Shown: positions 30,026 through 42,134, numbered from the stretch's first letter. The stretch: DNA of 64,000 nucleotides from Amoebidium appalachense (GCA_963693365.1 CAVNZM010000009.1:5208001-5272000), one strand, 5' to 3'. Program-made: numbers and translations. Notes: generated by a model not told the origin, from the sequence alone.

Positions 30026-31056
30026 GGGGGGGAAGGAGGGTTGTTTGGAATGTACGAAAGCGAGGGTGACTATGGGAGGATGGTCGGGCCGGCGGAAGGG
30101 GGATTGATGTGTCTGTGTGTGTGCAAGCGGGGGGATTGGGGGAACAGAAAGATCGGCCTACCAGCTCTTCGTATTCTTTAACTTCCGCCGGGGAGCTCTC
30201 TCTCTGCAAAACACAACCCACTGAAGTTTAGTTTCCTCACACACCAACCCCCCCCCCCCACCCGCCGCCTCCCCCTGCTCTCCCTCCCTCCCCCTCCCCC
30301 CTCCCCCCCGCCCCCCCCCCCCCCCCCCCCCCCCCCAAAGGAATAGGAAGTAGAGGGGAATGGAAGGGGGGAGTAAGGGGAAGGGGCGTGGAGAAGGGGG
30401 AAGGTGGCGGCAGGGGGGGGGGGGGGGGGAGGGTTAAGATTGAGAGGGCTGGGTGGGAAGGGGGGGGGTGGGGGGTGTTTGAGTAAGAGAGAGAGCGACA
30501 GAAAAAAAAGTGGCAAAACGACAGAGAAAGGGAAAAACCCATGCCCTTTTCCGTTAAAAAACCAGAAAAGAAAAAATGTAAGAACCCTAGACCTGCCACA
30601 CAGACACCATCACCGGTCACCTGGGCCCTCACACCTTTCAAGAAACACAACGTGTTGCTTATTCGAACAGGAAGAGAGGGAGTTTGAATTCCAGCCTATT
30701 TGAAGTGTTATAATCCTTTTCCGCCTATTTGAAGATCATTGTCTGTTAGCAATCGCTCCCCCATTTTCAGTGTTTCTCTACTTCAGGGCTCTAAATTTCT
30801 TGGAAAATGTAGGGGGCTGTTATGCATGGTTGGCCGAAGGGGCTTTATGCGTACATACCTGATTGCCCATCGAGACTCTTCTTTCCATTCCCACGTTGTG
30901 GCCATGTTGCACCAGCCCATTTCGCACCATTCCAGCCGTGCCTCCATGATGCTGAAGTATGTGCTGTTGTGTTGAATAAACAAAAGTGAGTTTCTTGACC
31001 TGGGTACTGCAAAACAAGGCTGATATTGACACATTGACCCCCCCCCCCCCCCCCCC

Positions 31057-31114
<58 letters not shown>

Positions 31115-32041
31115 GTAATAAGTTATGGGCACAAACCCAGTTTTTAGTTACGCAACCGGTTCAAGTGTGCTTGGTTACCTGTAATCCAGATCTCCAAACT
31201 TTTGTGTTAATAATGGTACCACAAGCGAACAACATGTATGTTCACAGAAGGCACAAAAATCACGCTTCCTTCCACACTCTCCCCAGTTCGTGCCTTCGAG
31301 CTCCCAAATCAAGAGCCCCTACCCCTTCCCGTTCCTGCACTCTCTTTAACAGCCAGTTTGCCTCCCATCCCTACTTTTCAACACATAAAGATCTTCGATG
31401 CAGGAAAAAAAAAATAAAAAAGGTGAAATTAACAGGTTCGCAGACAGGATACATATTTGTATGAAACAGGTAAACGGCAAAATGGAAACCACAATAGAGC
31501 AGGAAAACCATGCATGGCTAACTAGGCAGAAAGCCCAAGAATATTCCCACCATGTTGCTTCCCCTCACCATTTGCGTAGCAGACCACAAATTGAAGCCCA
31601 TGCTCCCCCCCCCCCCCCCCCCCCACCCCCCTACCCCCCTACCCCCCTCCCCCTCTCCTCAACCACGATGATCGCCACCATTCAGAGTGAACACATTCCA
31701 AGGAGAGGTTTATGTGTGTTTGCGCGCACACGTGTGCGCGTGCGTGAGAGGTGTGTGTGTGTGTGTGTGTTTGCGCATGTGCAAATGAGTGGTGTGCATC
31801 TATGTATCAAAAAGGGGGCAAAGGAGGGGGGATGTGGATTGCTTCGTACCTTCTCAAGCTGCTGCTGGCTCATGTACAGTCCCCCACAGTGTGAACATTG
31901 AAGTGCTTTGCCGAAAACAGGGTTGGCAAAGAACGTGTCCATACCACCCTGAAGCACCCCACTGGGTGTGGTAGGGGCGGAGAAAGATAAGTTGAAGTTT
32001 GTAAGATCATCATTTTCAATGACTTTTGGCTCGTTGATCAT
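26321..32041 (-). CDS. Unrecognised spliced gene with C2H2-like zinc finger at an exon junction
   Basis: The ATG is at 32041. Exons: 31850-32041 (64 codons), 30859-30951 (31), 30162-30203 (14), 29036-29164 (43), 27573-27665 (31) and probably 26321-26389 (23). All have AG/GT borders and every junction is phase 0. Exon 1 ends CSHCGGLYMSQQQLEK and exon 2 begins HHGG, giving C-x2-C-x12-H-H across the splice, close to a C2H2 finger but without a normally spaced second His. Exons 3-4 form a continuous charged helical stretch (KEYEEL then LVQYIPRVRKYLESL). Exon 5 has a basic RRRSESE segment. I do not recognise the family; a nuclear or RNA/DNA-binding role is only an inference from the finger. The 3' end is not settled (candidate at 25900). 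CRE-like and E2F-like sites lie 280-400 bp upstream of the ATG. Confidence 0.6.
27573..27665 (-). CDS. Zinc-finger-like gene, exon 5
   Basis: The acceptor is CTAAGGCAG and the donor GTGCGTAAG; 31 codons in phase 0 encode HKSFVDILDPILPSRRRSES and a Ser/Pro/Gln-rich end. The strong donor and the intact phase support it. Confidence 0.6.
27818..27873. repeat. (CA)n array
   Basis: The CA run lies within a longer CA-rich, Thr/His-coding-like stretch (27738-28240) in an intron of the minus-strand gene. Confidence 0.9.
29036..29164 (-). CDS. Zinc-finger-like gene, exon 4
   Basis: The acceptor is CACACAG and the donor GTATGTAG; 43 codons in phase 0. It encodes an amphipathic helical segment (YIPRVRKYLESLTDPERHTR) followed by a strand-like end (ALTIQVIEGKHTVSLK). 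The domain family is not recognised. Confidence 0.75.
29427..29503. repeat. (TG)n array
   Basis: A TG run of about 77 bases lies in an intron of the minus-strand gene. Confidence 0.95.
30162..30203 (-). CDS. Zinc-finger-like gene, exon 3 (micro-exon)
   Basis: The acceptor is GTTTTGCAG and the donor GTAGGC; 14 codons in phase 0 encode RESSPAEVKEYEEL. This acidic helix start continues naturally into exon 4. Confidence 0.65.
30859..30951 (-). CDS. Zinc-finger-like gene, exon 2
   Basis: The acceptor is ATACTTCAG and the donor GTATGTAC; 31 codons in phase 0 (HHGGTAGMVRNGLVQHGHNV, then a basic end). All three frames are open here. I chose phase 0 because it alone fits exon 1, exon 3 and the C-x2-C-x12-H spacing. 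Confidence 0.6.
31057..31115. repeat. (AAT)n trinucleotide array
   Basis: Nearly perfect AAT/ATT repeats follow a poly-C tract. Confidence 0.95.
31850..32041 (-). CDS. Zinc-finger-like gene, exon 1 with start codon
   Basis: ATG at 32041, donor GTACGAAG after 31850, 64 codons. It begins MINEPKVIENDDLTNFNLSF, has a Pro/Thr linker, and ends with the Cys pair CSHC. Confidence 0.7.
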
Positions 32042-32303
32042 GTTGTAAAAAGATGTTTGGGCTTATGTTACCCAAGAACGACGGAAAAGGGAGCGTGCAA
32101 AAGACCAGCGCGCATATGGCGTGTCGGCTCTTTGACTACGTCTATCATGTTACACGTGTATTAATGCATCTGTCCGCGCACGCCAAGGGAGATCTTGTTT
32201 AATTCAATTCTCTTTCACATGTGCCCTACCTAAAAAAAGTGTTCATGTTTCACCGGTTTCTCAGTCGCATGACGTCGGATCGACTCTGGCTGTTTTGAAG
32301 CAG

Positions 32304-32311
32304 TGACGTCA
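32304..32311. promoter_or_regulatory. CRE palindrome TGACGTCA
   Basis: This perfect 8-bp CRE is the classic bZIP dimer site, 263 bp upstream of the ATG at 32041. Related TGACGT half-sites occur near 32271 and 32357. The bZIP gene at 4012 could encode a protein that binds such sites, but that is inference. Confidence 0.6.
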
Positions 32312-32324
32312 TCGAGATCTAGTG

Positions 32325-32335
32325 TTTGCGCCAAA
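32325..32335. promoter_or_regulatory. E2F-like site TTTGCGCCAAA
   Basis: It matches the known E2F/DP consensus (TTTSSCGC, here on both strands) and lies close to the CRE in the same upstream region. Confidence 0.55.
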
Positions 32336-32440
32336 TAGTCTCACCAAAGCCTTGTGATGACGTAAATATTATCCGCAGATCTACACCTTTCACAAACCTG
32401 ACACGCTTTGTATTATGCCTAATTTGGGTATGCTCTGTGA

Positions 32441-32453
32441 TTTTGGCGCCAAA
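32441..32453. promoter_or_regulatory. Palindromic E2F-like site TTTTGGCGCCAAA
   Basis: The core TTTGGCGCCAAA is a perfect 12-bp palindrome and a textbook E2F/DP site. A further CGCGC follows. It lies about 400 bp upstream of the minus-strand gene start; no plus-strand gene is evident beyond it. Confidence 0.6.
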
Positions 32454-33336
32454 TATTTCGCGCTCCTCCGCCCCTCGAGCTCGGCCAACATGCCGGACCC
32501 AACTTGCCGCCAAAGTCCAAGTGATCATTATGGATGATTGCCACGGACACTGAGGGGACAGCGTGTGTATATGAGCGGAGGAGTATGGAGACGGACATGG
32601 TACCTCCTGGCATCTCATGATCGGGAATTTTTCACTCATATCGACCGCTATGAGCCATGTAATGATTGATCCTTCACAAGATGTTGTATGTACGGTACCT
32701 GTACATACTGGGTGAGCCCATGCCTGTAGGCTTATTGTGGCAGCCTCACACATGAATTTGGCTGCTGTACATTGAAGTGGCCGGCCTGGAAAAAAAAAGA
32801 TGCTTAATATTGATTAGTGCTGACGTTCGGTGGCCTCTTCAGGCCTGCACATGCCTTCCAGTTTCGGCAACATGTAAACGGTTGTTTTGTACGGGTCTAA
32901 GGGAGCAGAGTGCACAGAGGTGTCATGTAAAACACGACCAACACAATAAAGAGAGGGCAATCGGAGTTGTTCACGACACTTGAAAGATTTCAACAACACT
33001 AACTTTTATGTGCTCTCGGGCCTTTTTGTACTGGCCATTTATCATCTTATCGCAACTAAAAGAAGAGAACCAATCGGTTCCTTCAGATGATAGAAAAATA
33101 CATTCCAACAGAGCATACGCATTCCAACTTCCGACACAACTGAAGCTTAGAAACTCTTACTTAAATAACTTAAGTAAATTATACAACTTGTCAGTATTAA
33201 TACAAATATATATTTATACACGTCTCTATAAAGGAACTCATCTAAATACATATACTTCCTAATAGTCGACACTCTTAAAGTGAAGACACATCACGATAAA
33301 AACGAATTCCAAACATATCTAATGTGTCCAATCATA
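32454..33336. other. Intergenic, no gene seen
   Basis: This is unique DNA with only short open frames. The segment 33060-33290 is AT-rich. I see no recognisable gene or splice structure. Confidence 0.5.
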
Positions 33337-33802
33337 ACACTAGTAATGACACGCTCTGCAGTGCCGAGCTTAGGTTTGAACGTTGAAGCGAGACGAGAAT
33401 ATTCTGGAAGGTGCTGTGTGCGTGTGTGCCGTGTTGGAGGGAGGGCAACAATTTGAAGAAAAGAAAGGACTGTTTGGATATTTTTTTTTCTCTTTGTCTG
33501 TATCCTGCCTCCCCCCCCCCCCCCCCCCCCTCTCCCCGCACCCCCTTTTTCTCTCTCCCCCCCCCCCCCCCCCCCCCCCCCCTTCACTTCTGCCCCCACT
33601 CGCGGCCTTTTCCCCTTTCTTCCTCCTCCTCCCCTTACCCTCCTTCCCTTCCTCCCTCTGCCTTCCCATCTATTCCCCTTTTCTCCTCCTCCCCCCCTTC
33701 CCCTCACTCGTTTCGAACTCCCCCTCGCCCATTTTTTTTTGTGTATGTATGTGTGTTTGGCTGGCCCCAAATTTACCCATTGTGTGTGTGTGTGTGTGTG
33801 TG

Positions 33803-33900
<98 letters not shown>

Positions 33901-33904
33901 TGTT

Positions 33905-33935
<31 letters not shown>

Positions 33936-33982
33936 ACATGTGTGCGTGTGCGTGTGTGTGTGTGTGTTGTGTGTACAGCAGA
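33337..33982. repeat. Dispersed repeat, copy 1
   Basis: It begins near CACTAGTAATGACACGCTCT, continues through a poly-C/pyrimidine tract, the motif TGTGTTTGGCTGGCCCCAAA and a long TG array (about 33781-33899), and ends TGTGTACAGCAGA. The same order of parts occurs at 39101-39644, so the whole composite block, microsatellite included, is repeated. Confidence 0.85.
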
Positions 33983-34059
33983 TGGGAAACAAACGTTTTC
34001 CAAAAATGTATTTGATTGGGGGGGAGGGGGGGGAGGGGAGGGGAGGGTTATTTCTCTAG

Positions 34060-34090
34060 CTCTTTTTTTTTTGGAGTCAGTAACTGCCCT

Positions 34091-34125
<35 letters not shown>

Positions 34126-34325
34126 TGGCTGGGGGGGAGGTGCATGTGTGAGAGCTAGGACATTCTTCTGGTCGTGTTTGGACGGACGGTGGTAAGCCCC
34201 AAATGAGGGGTGTGATGAAGCTGTTGGGATCTGCTCGTCTTCTCCAGCAGTGTGTTTGAAATTGAGGGTGATTGATGCTGTGTTTGAAATTCTCATTGAT
34301 GCATCTAGTTATGGCGAATTACCGC
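34060..34325. other. Short spacer with poly-G tract
   Basis: A long poly-G tract lies at about 34091-34124. The duplicated phrase GTGTTTGAAATT appears at 34252 and 34280. No gene is seen. Confidence 0.5.
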
Positions 34326-34790
34326 GGCATCATCCTTTGCGGGTCCCGCCAAATCTGACCACCCGCGAACCAAAGGCTTGGCACGTGATCGGCGACTTAT
34401 CAGGGTTGAGCCATCACACGATCACCAATATGGTCGGGGCCGTCGGGCCAAGTTTTTGTCTGACCTCATTTGTCATCCTTTGTGGCTCCCCAAATCTGAC
34501 CGTCAGCCGCGAATCCCAGCCCCGGCACGTGATCGGCGACTTAATATTGAAATATTTCAGTTCGCGCTGGGGAATTGCATGCGCAGAAGCTAAGCGGCAA
34601 TCGGCTACGCCTGACTTTCCGCGAACCCGGGTGCGGTTGTAGGTCTGGTAACCAATCACAATCACAGTAACCACTGCAATTACCAATGAAATTACTGCGA
34701 TGTCATCCTTTGCGGCTCCCGCCAAATCTGACCATCCGCGAACCAAAGGCCCGGGACGTGATCGGTGACTTATCAGGCATCGGGCCCCCC
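34326..34790. repeat. Three diverged copies of a ~75-bp repeat
   Basis: The block CATCCTTTGCGG..CCGCCAAATCTGACC..CCGCGAACCAAAGG..CACGTGATCGGCGACTTATCAGG occurs near 34330, 34476 and 34708, immediately upstream of the coding region at 34819. A central CACGTGATC is shared. Such arrays can be subterminal repeats of a transposon or promoter elements. Confidence 0.75.
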
Positions 34791-34818
34791 CCACTACAGC
34801 CCCTGGATTGTTGACGAC

Positions 34819-36114
34819 ATGGAGGCACTGGCCCTGATGCTGTACGGCCATCACCTCGACCCCCAGTGGGTACCCGTGGGCTGCTACAAGCTACCGGAGG
34901 AGTACTTCAACTTTGCCCCGCTCTCCTGTGTACACATGTGGCCAATGCCCCGGCGCAGGAGCCAGTTGCGGTGCCCGCACCCCCACCTCCGTCTGATAAC
35001 AACGAGCCTGCAGCCAATGGCGTGATGGGCGGGCCAGAGGACTGTGAGGTTGAGGAGGGTGACGGTGCTGCCATGGGGGGGGGGCAACCAGGTGGCGCGT
35101 GGTGCACCACAGCCGGACCCTGGCGACTACAAGTTCCTGGCGCAGAAGCAACATGTGGCCATCCCCTTCCTTCCGGTGCTTACCCCTCAGGAGCGCAAGC
35201 TATTCAGCACGCTGCTCCTGGGCACCTATAAGGCACATACAAAGCCCAACGGCCAGCTGTTCGAGGCTTTGGCCCAAGACTTCAACAAGGCTGCCTCTGT
35301 GGCTGGGGGAATCTACATGAAGGATGCGGCCTACATCAAGAAGCATTTCGACAAGTGGAAGACCTGGCAGACGGCACATGCACAGCGCTCCACACACGAG
35401 GGCCTGGCAGATCACCGCAAGCGTATGCGCGAGGAGAGGGCAGACGCTGTGCCAGCAACCATACGGCCTGCCCCCCTGCCACCCCTCCCTGTTCCAGACG
35501 GTGTCGATGCAGGGGCGCAACGTGAGCGGCCCTTGCCCATGCGTGTGGGCAAGAAGCATCGCAACATTGGCCCTGAGGGGCCCCTGCAGATGGATTTGCC
35601 GGTGCCCCCTCCTATGCAGCCACCCCAGAGAGCCCCCAAGACCTGCAAGACGTGTGGCCGCCGGGGCAAGGGCTGCCCCGGCTCCAATCGGGCCAAGAGC
35701 TGCCCACGTTGGGTTGCAGTCAATCCGGATGCCATGCCACCAGCACCCGCGCTTGACATGCAGCAGGGCCATGTGTCGCACATGCCCCCTGCACCCCATC
35801 CAGGCCCGCACCACCCACATGGCTGGCCCCCACCGTGGGGCATCATGCCGCCTCAGCCCGGCCCTGCCTTCCCCATGCCTGGGCTACTGCCGCAGCACGG
35901 TCCCCATCCTTACTTGGGCCATGTGGGCCAGCCCTCGGCTGGTGGGCAGTTCCCACCCCCTTCTCGTGCATCTGCTGTGCTGGGCCTGGCGCTGCCACCT
36001 GCTGGAGAGACGCAGCTGCAATGGCACGATCGAAAGCAAAGTAATCGTGGCCGCAAGTCTGCAGGCAGCCAATCAGGATCTCAGAGTAGTCAGAGTAGCC
36101 AAACTAGTGTCTGA
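34819..36114 (+). CDS. SANT/Myb-like plus Cys-motif protein, frame-broken
   Basis: Coding-like sequence starts at ATG 34819 (MEALALMLYGHHLDPQWVPV) and passes to a second frame around 34930-34945. It moves to a third at a G10 run (35075-35084) and ends at TGA 36112-36114. The region 35155-35375 (LTPQERKLFSTLLLGTYKAH...KKHFDKWKTW) resembles Myb/SANT-like DNA-binding folds, with paired helices and spaced Trp/Phe. A Cys motif CKTCGRRGKGCPGSNRAKSC follows near 35643, then a Pro/His/Met-rich tail and a Ser/Gln-rich C-terminus. No intron is needed. GC content is higher than the surroundings. Genes of this plan are often transposon-derived, and the tandem repeats just upstream agree with that, but I do not recognise the family. 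Confidence 0.5.
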
Positions 36115-36512
36115 TATTGGAATGTACACCAATGTAACGGATCTCATATGTGTTGTAGCGCTTCAAGTTATACCTGTTCTTCGTACAGTCATGTTGGGGG
36201 GGGGGGGGGGGGTTAGCTTTCATTCCGAAGTTTACTGTTAAGAATTAAAATTTAAAATCTGAGTAATAGTACAGAGCCTTTGCACTTTTCTCTGTTTGTT
36301 AGTAATTCTTTGTGATCGAGAGTATGGTGTGTTAGACTATTGGTGTTAATGTGTCCTGGAAGGTGTATAATGTCTGCTGGCCGCAGTCAGTATTTATTTT
36401 TAGGTATGTATGTTTTTAAATGTTGGCCGCTGGCCAATGAATAGCAAATAATAAACACACGATAAAGTCAACAGTGTGCCAAAAAACTAATCTCCAGCGA
36501 GCGCACCCGGTG

Positions 36513-36599
<87 letters not shown>

Positions 36600-37829
36600 C
36601 GCGCGCGCGTGCGTGCGTGTGTATGTGTGCGTGCGTGCGTGTGTGCGTGTGTGCGTGCCACGTGTGTGAGAGTGTGTGTGTGTGTGTATGTGTGGTGTTG
36701 TGTGTGCGCGGCTTGTACATATGTACGTGTTCATGTGCACCTGTGTCGGACCTACGAAGTACATGAAAGTATATTTTGACAGCATCGATCTGCCGGTGTG
36801 TATGTGTATGTGTGCCAGTGCAGCAGGTGTGCGTTGTAACTGATAGCTTCGCTTTTTACGTGTGTGTGTATATAGTAGTACACATAGACACTTGCTGATC
36901 ATTCGGATCGACATTAATATTTAATCTGTCGGTCCTCGGAAAAACTTTTTTGAGTGTCTTTTCAGCGAGTCTAACCTGCAGGCTGCAGCTGCACACATAG
37001 AGGGTTGTTATCTTGCGGCACATGCACGGTGATCGTTTCAGAGTAATAGAGTTCAGAGCAATGAAAATAATGAAAATAACTAAACTTTGTGACTACTTTA
37101 AAGTTACTGAGATCATACGTGGTGCAAGCTGCACTATGAACACATGTACAGTGCTAGTAATTTATACATTTTTGTTGCCTTCTGCAGGGTTACCGTAGCT
37201 ACGTCACGGCCTGCACTCAGGGGGAGGGGGGGGGGGGGGGGGGGGGATGATTCGAAGGGGGTATAAATAAGAACATGCACCTAAAGGTCTTTCCCGTGGA
37301 TCCTCCTCCTCCTCCCCCCCCCCCCCCCCCCCCCTCCCACCTCTCCCTCCCCCGGGGCCCCATACTATGATATCTAGGCCCAATATTATATGCCCCTTCC
37401 CCCCCCCCCCCCCCCCCCCCTCTCCGGATCCCCGGACCCCACTTCCCTACCCGGAGGCTCGAGAGCTCCCCCTCCTCCCCCCCCCCCCCCCCAAGGCTTA
37501 CGGGGGCCCTTCTTCATTGAGGGGGAGGGGGTGGGGGTGGGGAGGGGTGTGGGTGTGGGGTGGGGGGGAGGGAAGTGGAAGGTGGGGGTGGATGCATGTC
37601 AGCCTAGGTGAATTCAATTGTTTAACTCCAGTGTACAGGACTGGACTCTGAAGGCTTAAGAAAACAACGAGGAAATGGGGTCCAGTGGAGGTGGTGGTGG
37701 TGTTCTGTGTGTGTGTGTACACGTGCACGTATGTGTGTGGTTTTTTTGGGGGGTGAGTGGTGGTGGTGGTGGTGGTGGTGGTCACCGTGGTGGTGGTGTG
37801 TGTGTCTGGTGTGTGTGTGTGTGTGTGGG

Positions 37830-37861
<32 letters not shown>

Positions 37862-39100
37862 ATAGAAAGAAAAACTGCTCGTGGGTCACTGTTTTTTGTC
37901 ACTGTATTTGTAACTGGCCGCTCATATTTATATAACTACTTTAAGTACACGGTGTTCATTATCATATACGATGGCCAAATATAGAAATTTTGGCGTTGAA
38001 GTTCTTGGCGCTAAAAAAACGTTTAGAAGAGGGAAATAATAGCTTGGCCCCAAATTTACCTTGCCATTTTTAGCAAATGTATTTTTTATTCATGAGTTCT
38101 AGTAATTCAGTGAGTGTACGTGCCTGCCTCAGGCTGACCATGACAACTGCAACACACCATTCCTACATGGATATGAACCAAAAGAAAATAGTATCTACTG
38201 TGGTGGTCTCCTAAACCTTGTGCGGCATGCGCATACATGATGTTACAGTGACGCATGTGCATATTATTGTTCTGTACACCGGAGTGTGGTGCACATGGCT
38301 GTTTTGTGCACATGTTACAATAGCAGCACGATCTCCCTAAACTCCATGTTTACACATCCCTCACCCTGGCTCTGCCTTGTCGGTGGTCCAAAACACACAC
38401 ACAAATCCCCCTAGGCTTAGTGCCTGCACATGGTCGCATTCACGTGCAGGTCACGTGACACATGCAATGCCATACTGCCGTCTACAGCAACAACCACGGC
38501 AGCATGTATACCGGCCCAGCACGAGATATACTTATCGGCGCCCAGCCCACTGAACTCGCCCATTTCCTCTTTTTCATGTATGACCCTGCTTTTTTGTGAA
38601 ATCACCCTTTTTGGCCTCCCGAAGTGGATTTTGCAGGATTTGACTTCTTTGAGGTCCAAAAACCTCAAATTTTCCCCGGCGGGGCCGGGGAGGGAGAATT
38701 CAAAAATTGCCCGCTCCTGATATGGTACCCGGGCCCAGAGGTTTACACCCCTAGTTTTATCTAAAATTCCAAAGCAGATTCCTAGGTTCGCCGCTTAAGC
38801 AATAAAACGATCACCGCCGGCCCTGTTACAGTACACCAATCGTGTGCCGACATTAAAAACGTTAAGTCCACAGGGCACAGAATCGCGGAGGGGATTCAAA
38901 AGCAATCCGGTTTCACAAATCGGACTGATCTGGTCCAATCAATAGGCCCAAAATCTGCGAATAATCATAAAAGGCTATTGAACGCGCCCAATCAATCTGC
39001 CGCGAAAGTGTAATCACTCACTCATCACTCACTCAATCACAAATCCCAGCTGGGGCTGTAGGATGAGAACTTCGAAGCTTCTTTCTCCGTTGACTCAATC
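36115..39100. other. Intergenic with TG array, poly-C and poly-G tracts
   Basis: A (TG)n/(CG)n array lies at about 36514-36660, poly-G at 37210-37246, poly-C at 37315-37334 and 37399-37420, (GGT)n around 37757-37800, and poly-G at 37828-37861. Paired GGCG boxes (TTTTGGCGTTG...TTGGCGCTAAA) occur near 37986-38018. Short open frames have no recognisable domain. Confidence 0.5.
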
Positions 39101-39644
<544 letters not shown>

Positions 39645-39803
39645 TCATGGCCTTCTTTCCGTACATACCCACCTAGCCCTCCGCACCCCCTCCCCCCCCC
39701 CCCCCCCCCCCCCCAACACAACAGTGCCGAGGTCATTATCTTAAAGTTTACTTAGTTGTTTTGAAATTAAAGACTTCCAGAGTCCGTCTCTATTATCTTA
39801 CCT

Positions 39804-40041
<238 letters not shown>

Positions 40042-40478
40042 GAAATATATTCAAGTACAGTTAGCAGAGTCTGTTTATCATAATAAAAAGCGGCCCTGCT
40101 ACTGTTACATCTTGACTATTTGGCACCACACACCTACACGAGTAAGGGGCAACCCCTCCCCATTTGCCTCATAGACATCGGCATTGAGGTTTTCATCAAC
40201 CTCCAGGCCATTGCAATACTTTACGCTGAAAAGAAATCCCCTTTTCTGGGCACCCCCCACTGTGTGTTTGCATGTGTGTGTGTGTGTGCGTTTGTGCGTT
40301 TGTGCGTGTGTTTTTGGACACTCGCAAGTGTGTATGCCTGTGCTCGTGCACTTGTGTGCGCGCAACTGTGTGTGAAGGAAAGAATGGGAGCCTCAGGGGG
40401 GAGGCCCCAAGGGAGAGAGGAGTTATTATTAAGCGGAGGGAAAGGAGAAGTATGTGGACACGTGTGCTTTGCGTTATT

Positions 40479-40515
40479 TAGGGTTTAGGGTTTAGGGTTT
40501 AGGGTTAGGGGTTTA
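40479..40515. repeat. Interstitial telomere-like repeats (TTTAGGG)n
   Basis: The sequence GGGTTTAGGGTTTAGGG continues with two further imperfect units, then TTAGGGGTTTAGG. TTTAGGG is the telomere repeat of plants and many algae. Its position inside unique sequence suggests a repaired break or an old fusion point. Confidence 0.8.
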
Positions 40516-40825
40516 GGAAAGAGATAAATGTGTAACATAATTCATGTAATAGAAAATGTAACAAATATAGCATTAGTAGGGATAGTAGTTTTATAAAACT
40601 ATACTCTTAGCAAGAGAGTTTTTAAGAGACTCTTTCTTAGATTTTTAGAATGTCGTAACTATTCAATTAGTCGGAAAGAATTAGTATGAGTAAATATAAT
40701 GATGATTACTGGTAACCGTTTAACATTAAATTATTTCATCGAAGAGAGTTAATTAATGAACTCTTCGAATTGTATGATAAAGGTCTTTTATTAGAAAGAA
40801 GAAACAATTATTCTTTTTATTGTAC

Positions 40826-40860
40826 TTTTTTTTTTTTTTTTTTTTGGGGGGGGGGGGGGG

Positions 40861-40941
<81 letters not shown>
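40826..40941. repeat. T-run, poly-G and (GA)n block
   Basis: T20 and G18 runs are followed by an (AG)n array of about 80 bases, ending GTTGAACC. Confidence 0.95.
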
Positions 40942-40943
<2 letters not shown>

Positions 40944-41395
40944 GAACCGGAATTTCATATAGCAAAGCCTGATCTCCCAACCCTATTTCACCCATTCAGT
41001 CCGTACATTTGTATCACCAGATGCCTTTACACAAGCTCCACCTCAGTATTGTGTACTTTTCCTTAGATCTCTATCACAAGAGGCAGGGGAACACAGTAAA
41101 GCCAGCAAACCGTGTACGTACCTACGAGATCCACCTGCACACGTAGAAGGTACAACGGTTACTAAAGTTATCTTTCTAAGTAGTGCTTTTCACCAATGCT
41201 TTGGGTTTCAAGGGCTCTCTTTCCAACAAACGACAGGACAAGGCCTTGGCAACCACTAACAACAAACAGAGTAACCAGAGAAACAAAGCGCCTATGCAGC
41301 ACAGGTACTAGCCAACATCATAGAAAAAGATCCGGCACAGACAAAATGCCAGGCTTGCAGTAAAACGACTATGTACCAGCCTTGGGAAAACTTAC
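40942..41395. other. Region downstream of the split host gene
   Basis: This is unique sequence in which further minus-strand exons of the interrupted gene may lie, but I could not identify one by splice borders and phase. Confidence 0.4.
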
Positions 41396-41478
41396 GCATA
41401 TAGCATTTGAATGCTCTTCTTCTGGTGAGATATGCGGTACTTTGCAATCTTCGCCGCTGGTTAACACGTTTAGCCGCA
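41396..41478 (-). pseudogene. 3' part of the host exon split by the retrotransposon
   Basis: On the minus strand this begins with the 5-bp target duplication TGCGG. It reads LNVLTSGEDCKVPHISPEEE and then HSNAIC up to a GTAAGT donor after 41396. It is exactly in frame with the 57877-58390 part when one duplication copy is removed. This shows that an exon was split by the insertion. Confidence 0.75.
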
Positions 41479-42089
41479 TGTTGTATAATAAGATCGTGTG
41501 TCTGTGACAAACAATATGTTTATAAATGAACGGGGTTGACTAGACCACGCTTTGCTTAGTTACGTGCTAGTCCTACTTACACCTAGTAAGCCGAGCACAC
41601 TGAGTGAGCTCTGAAGCCCCCGACATGCCCTTATATCGGAGCTCGCACAGCGGCTCAGACATGCGCATCGGTATGTGCTTTTTGGCTACGAGAGCCAATC
41701 ACATACGGTTCACGGTTCTGTCCCATGGCTATCACGGTTCCAATAAACCTAGTGAGCCAATCGGGTGACAGTACTTGACTATCGATGCATTCCACAGTCA
41801 TACCTCACGGCTACTTGCATATTTTTCCATGATAAAACTATAACTTAACGCCCATGGTTCCTCTACTACGTGTCGGTCCCATGTGACTATTATATCTGTT
41901 TTCCCATGAATAATCCTGCAAGTTGCACGTGCACATATGTTTAACTCCATGCTCATGCGCACAAGACTGGGGGGGACATGCATGTCTGGCCTACCTAAGA
42001 TCAAACACAGTGGTATATATACATGTACACGTGCGCGTATATCTCAACCTGTGTACATCCATACTAGATATCCGGTATAATATACCACA
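41479..42089 (-). repeat. 3' LTR of the chromovirus
   Basis: On the plus strand it starts TGTTGTATAATAAGATCGTG and ends GGTATAATATACCACA, with TG...CA ends on both strands. It aligns over its whole length with 57255-57876 and differs by a handful of small changes, so the insertion is fairly young. It is the 3' LTR because the coding strand is minus and integrase lies next to it. Confidence 0.93.
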
Positions 42090-42134
42090 CGCCCCACCGT
42101 AAAAGAACTTGAAGTATGTCGTCCTCGACATACG

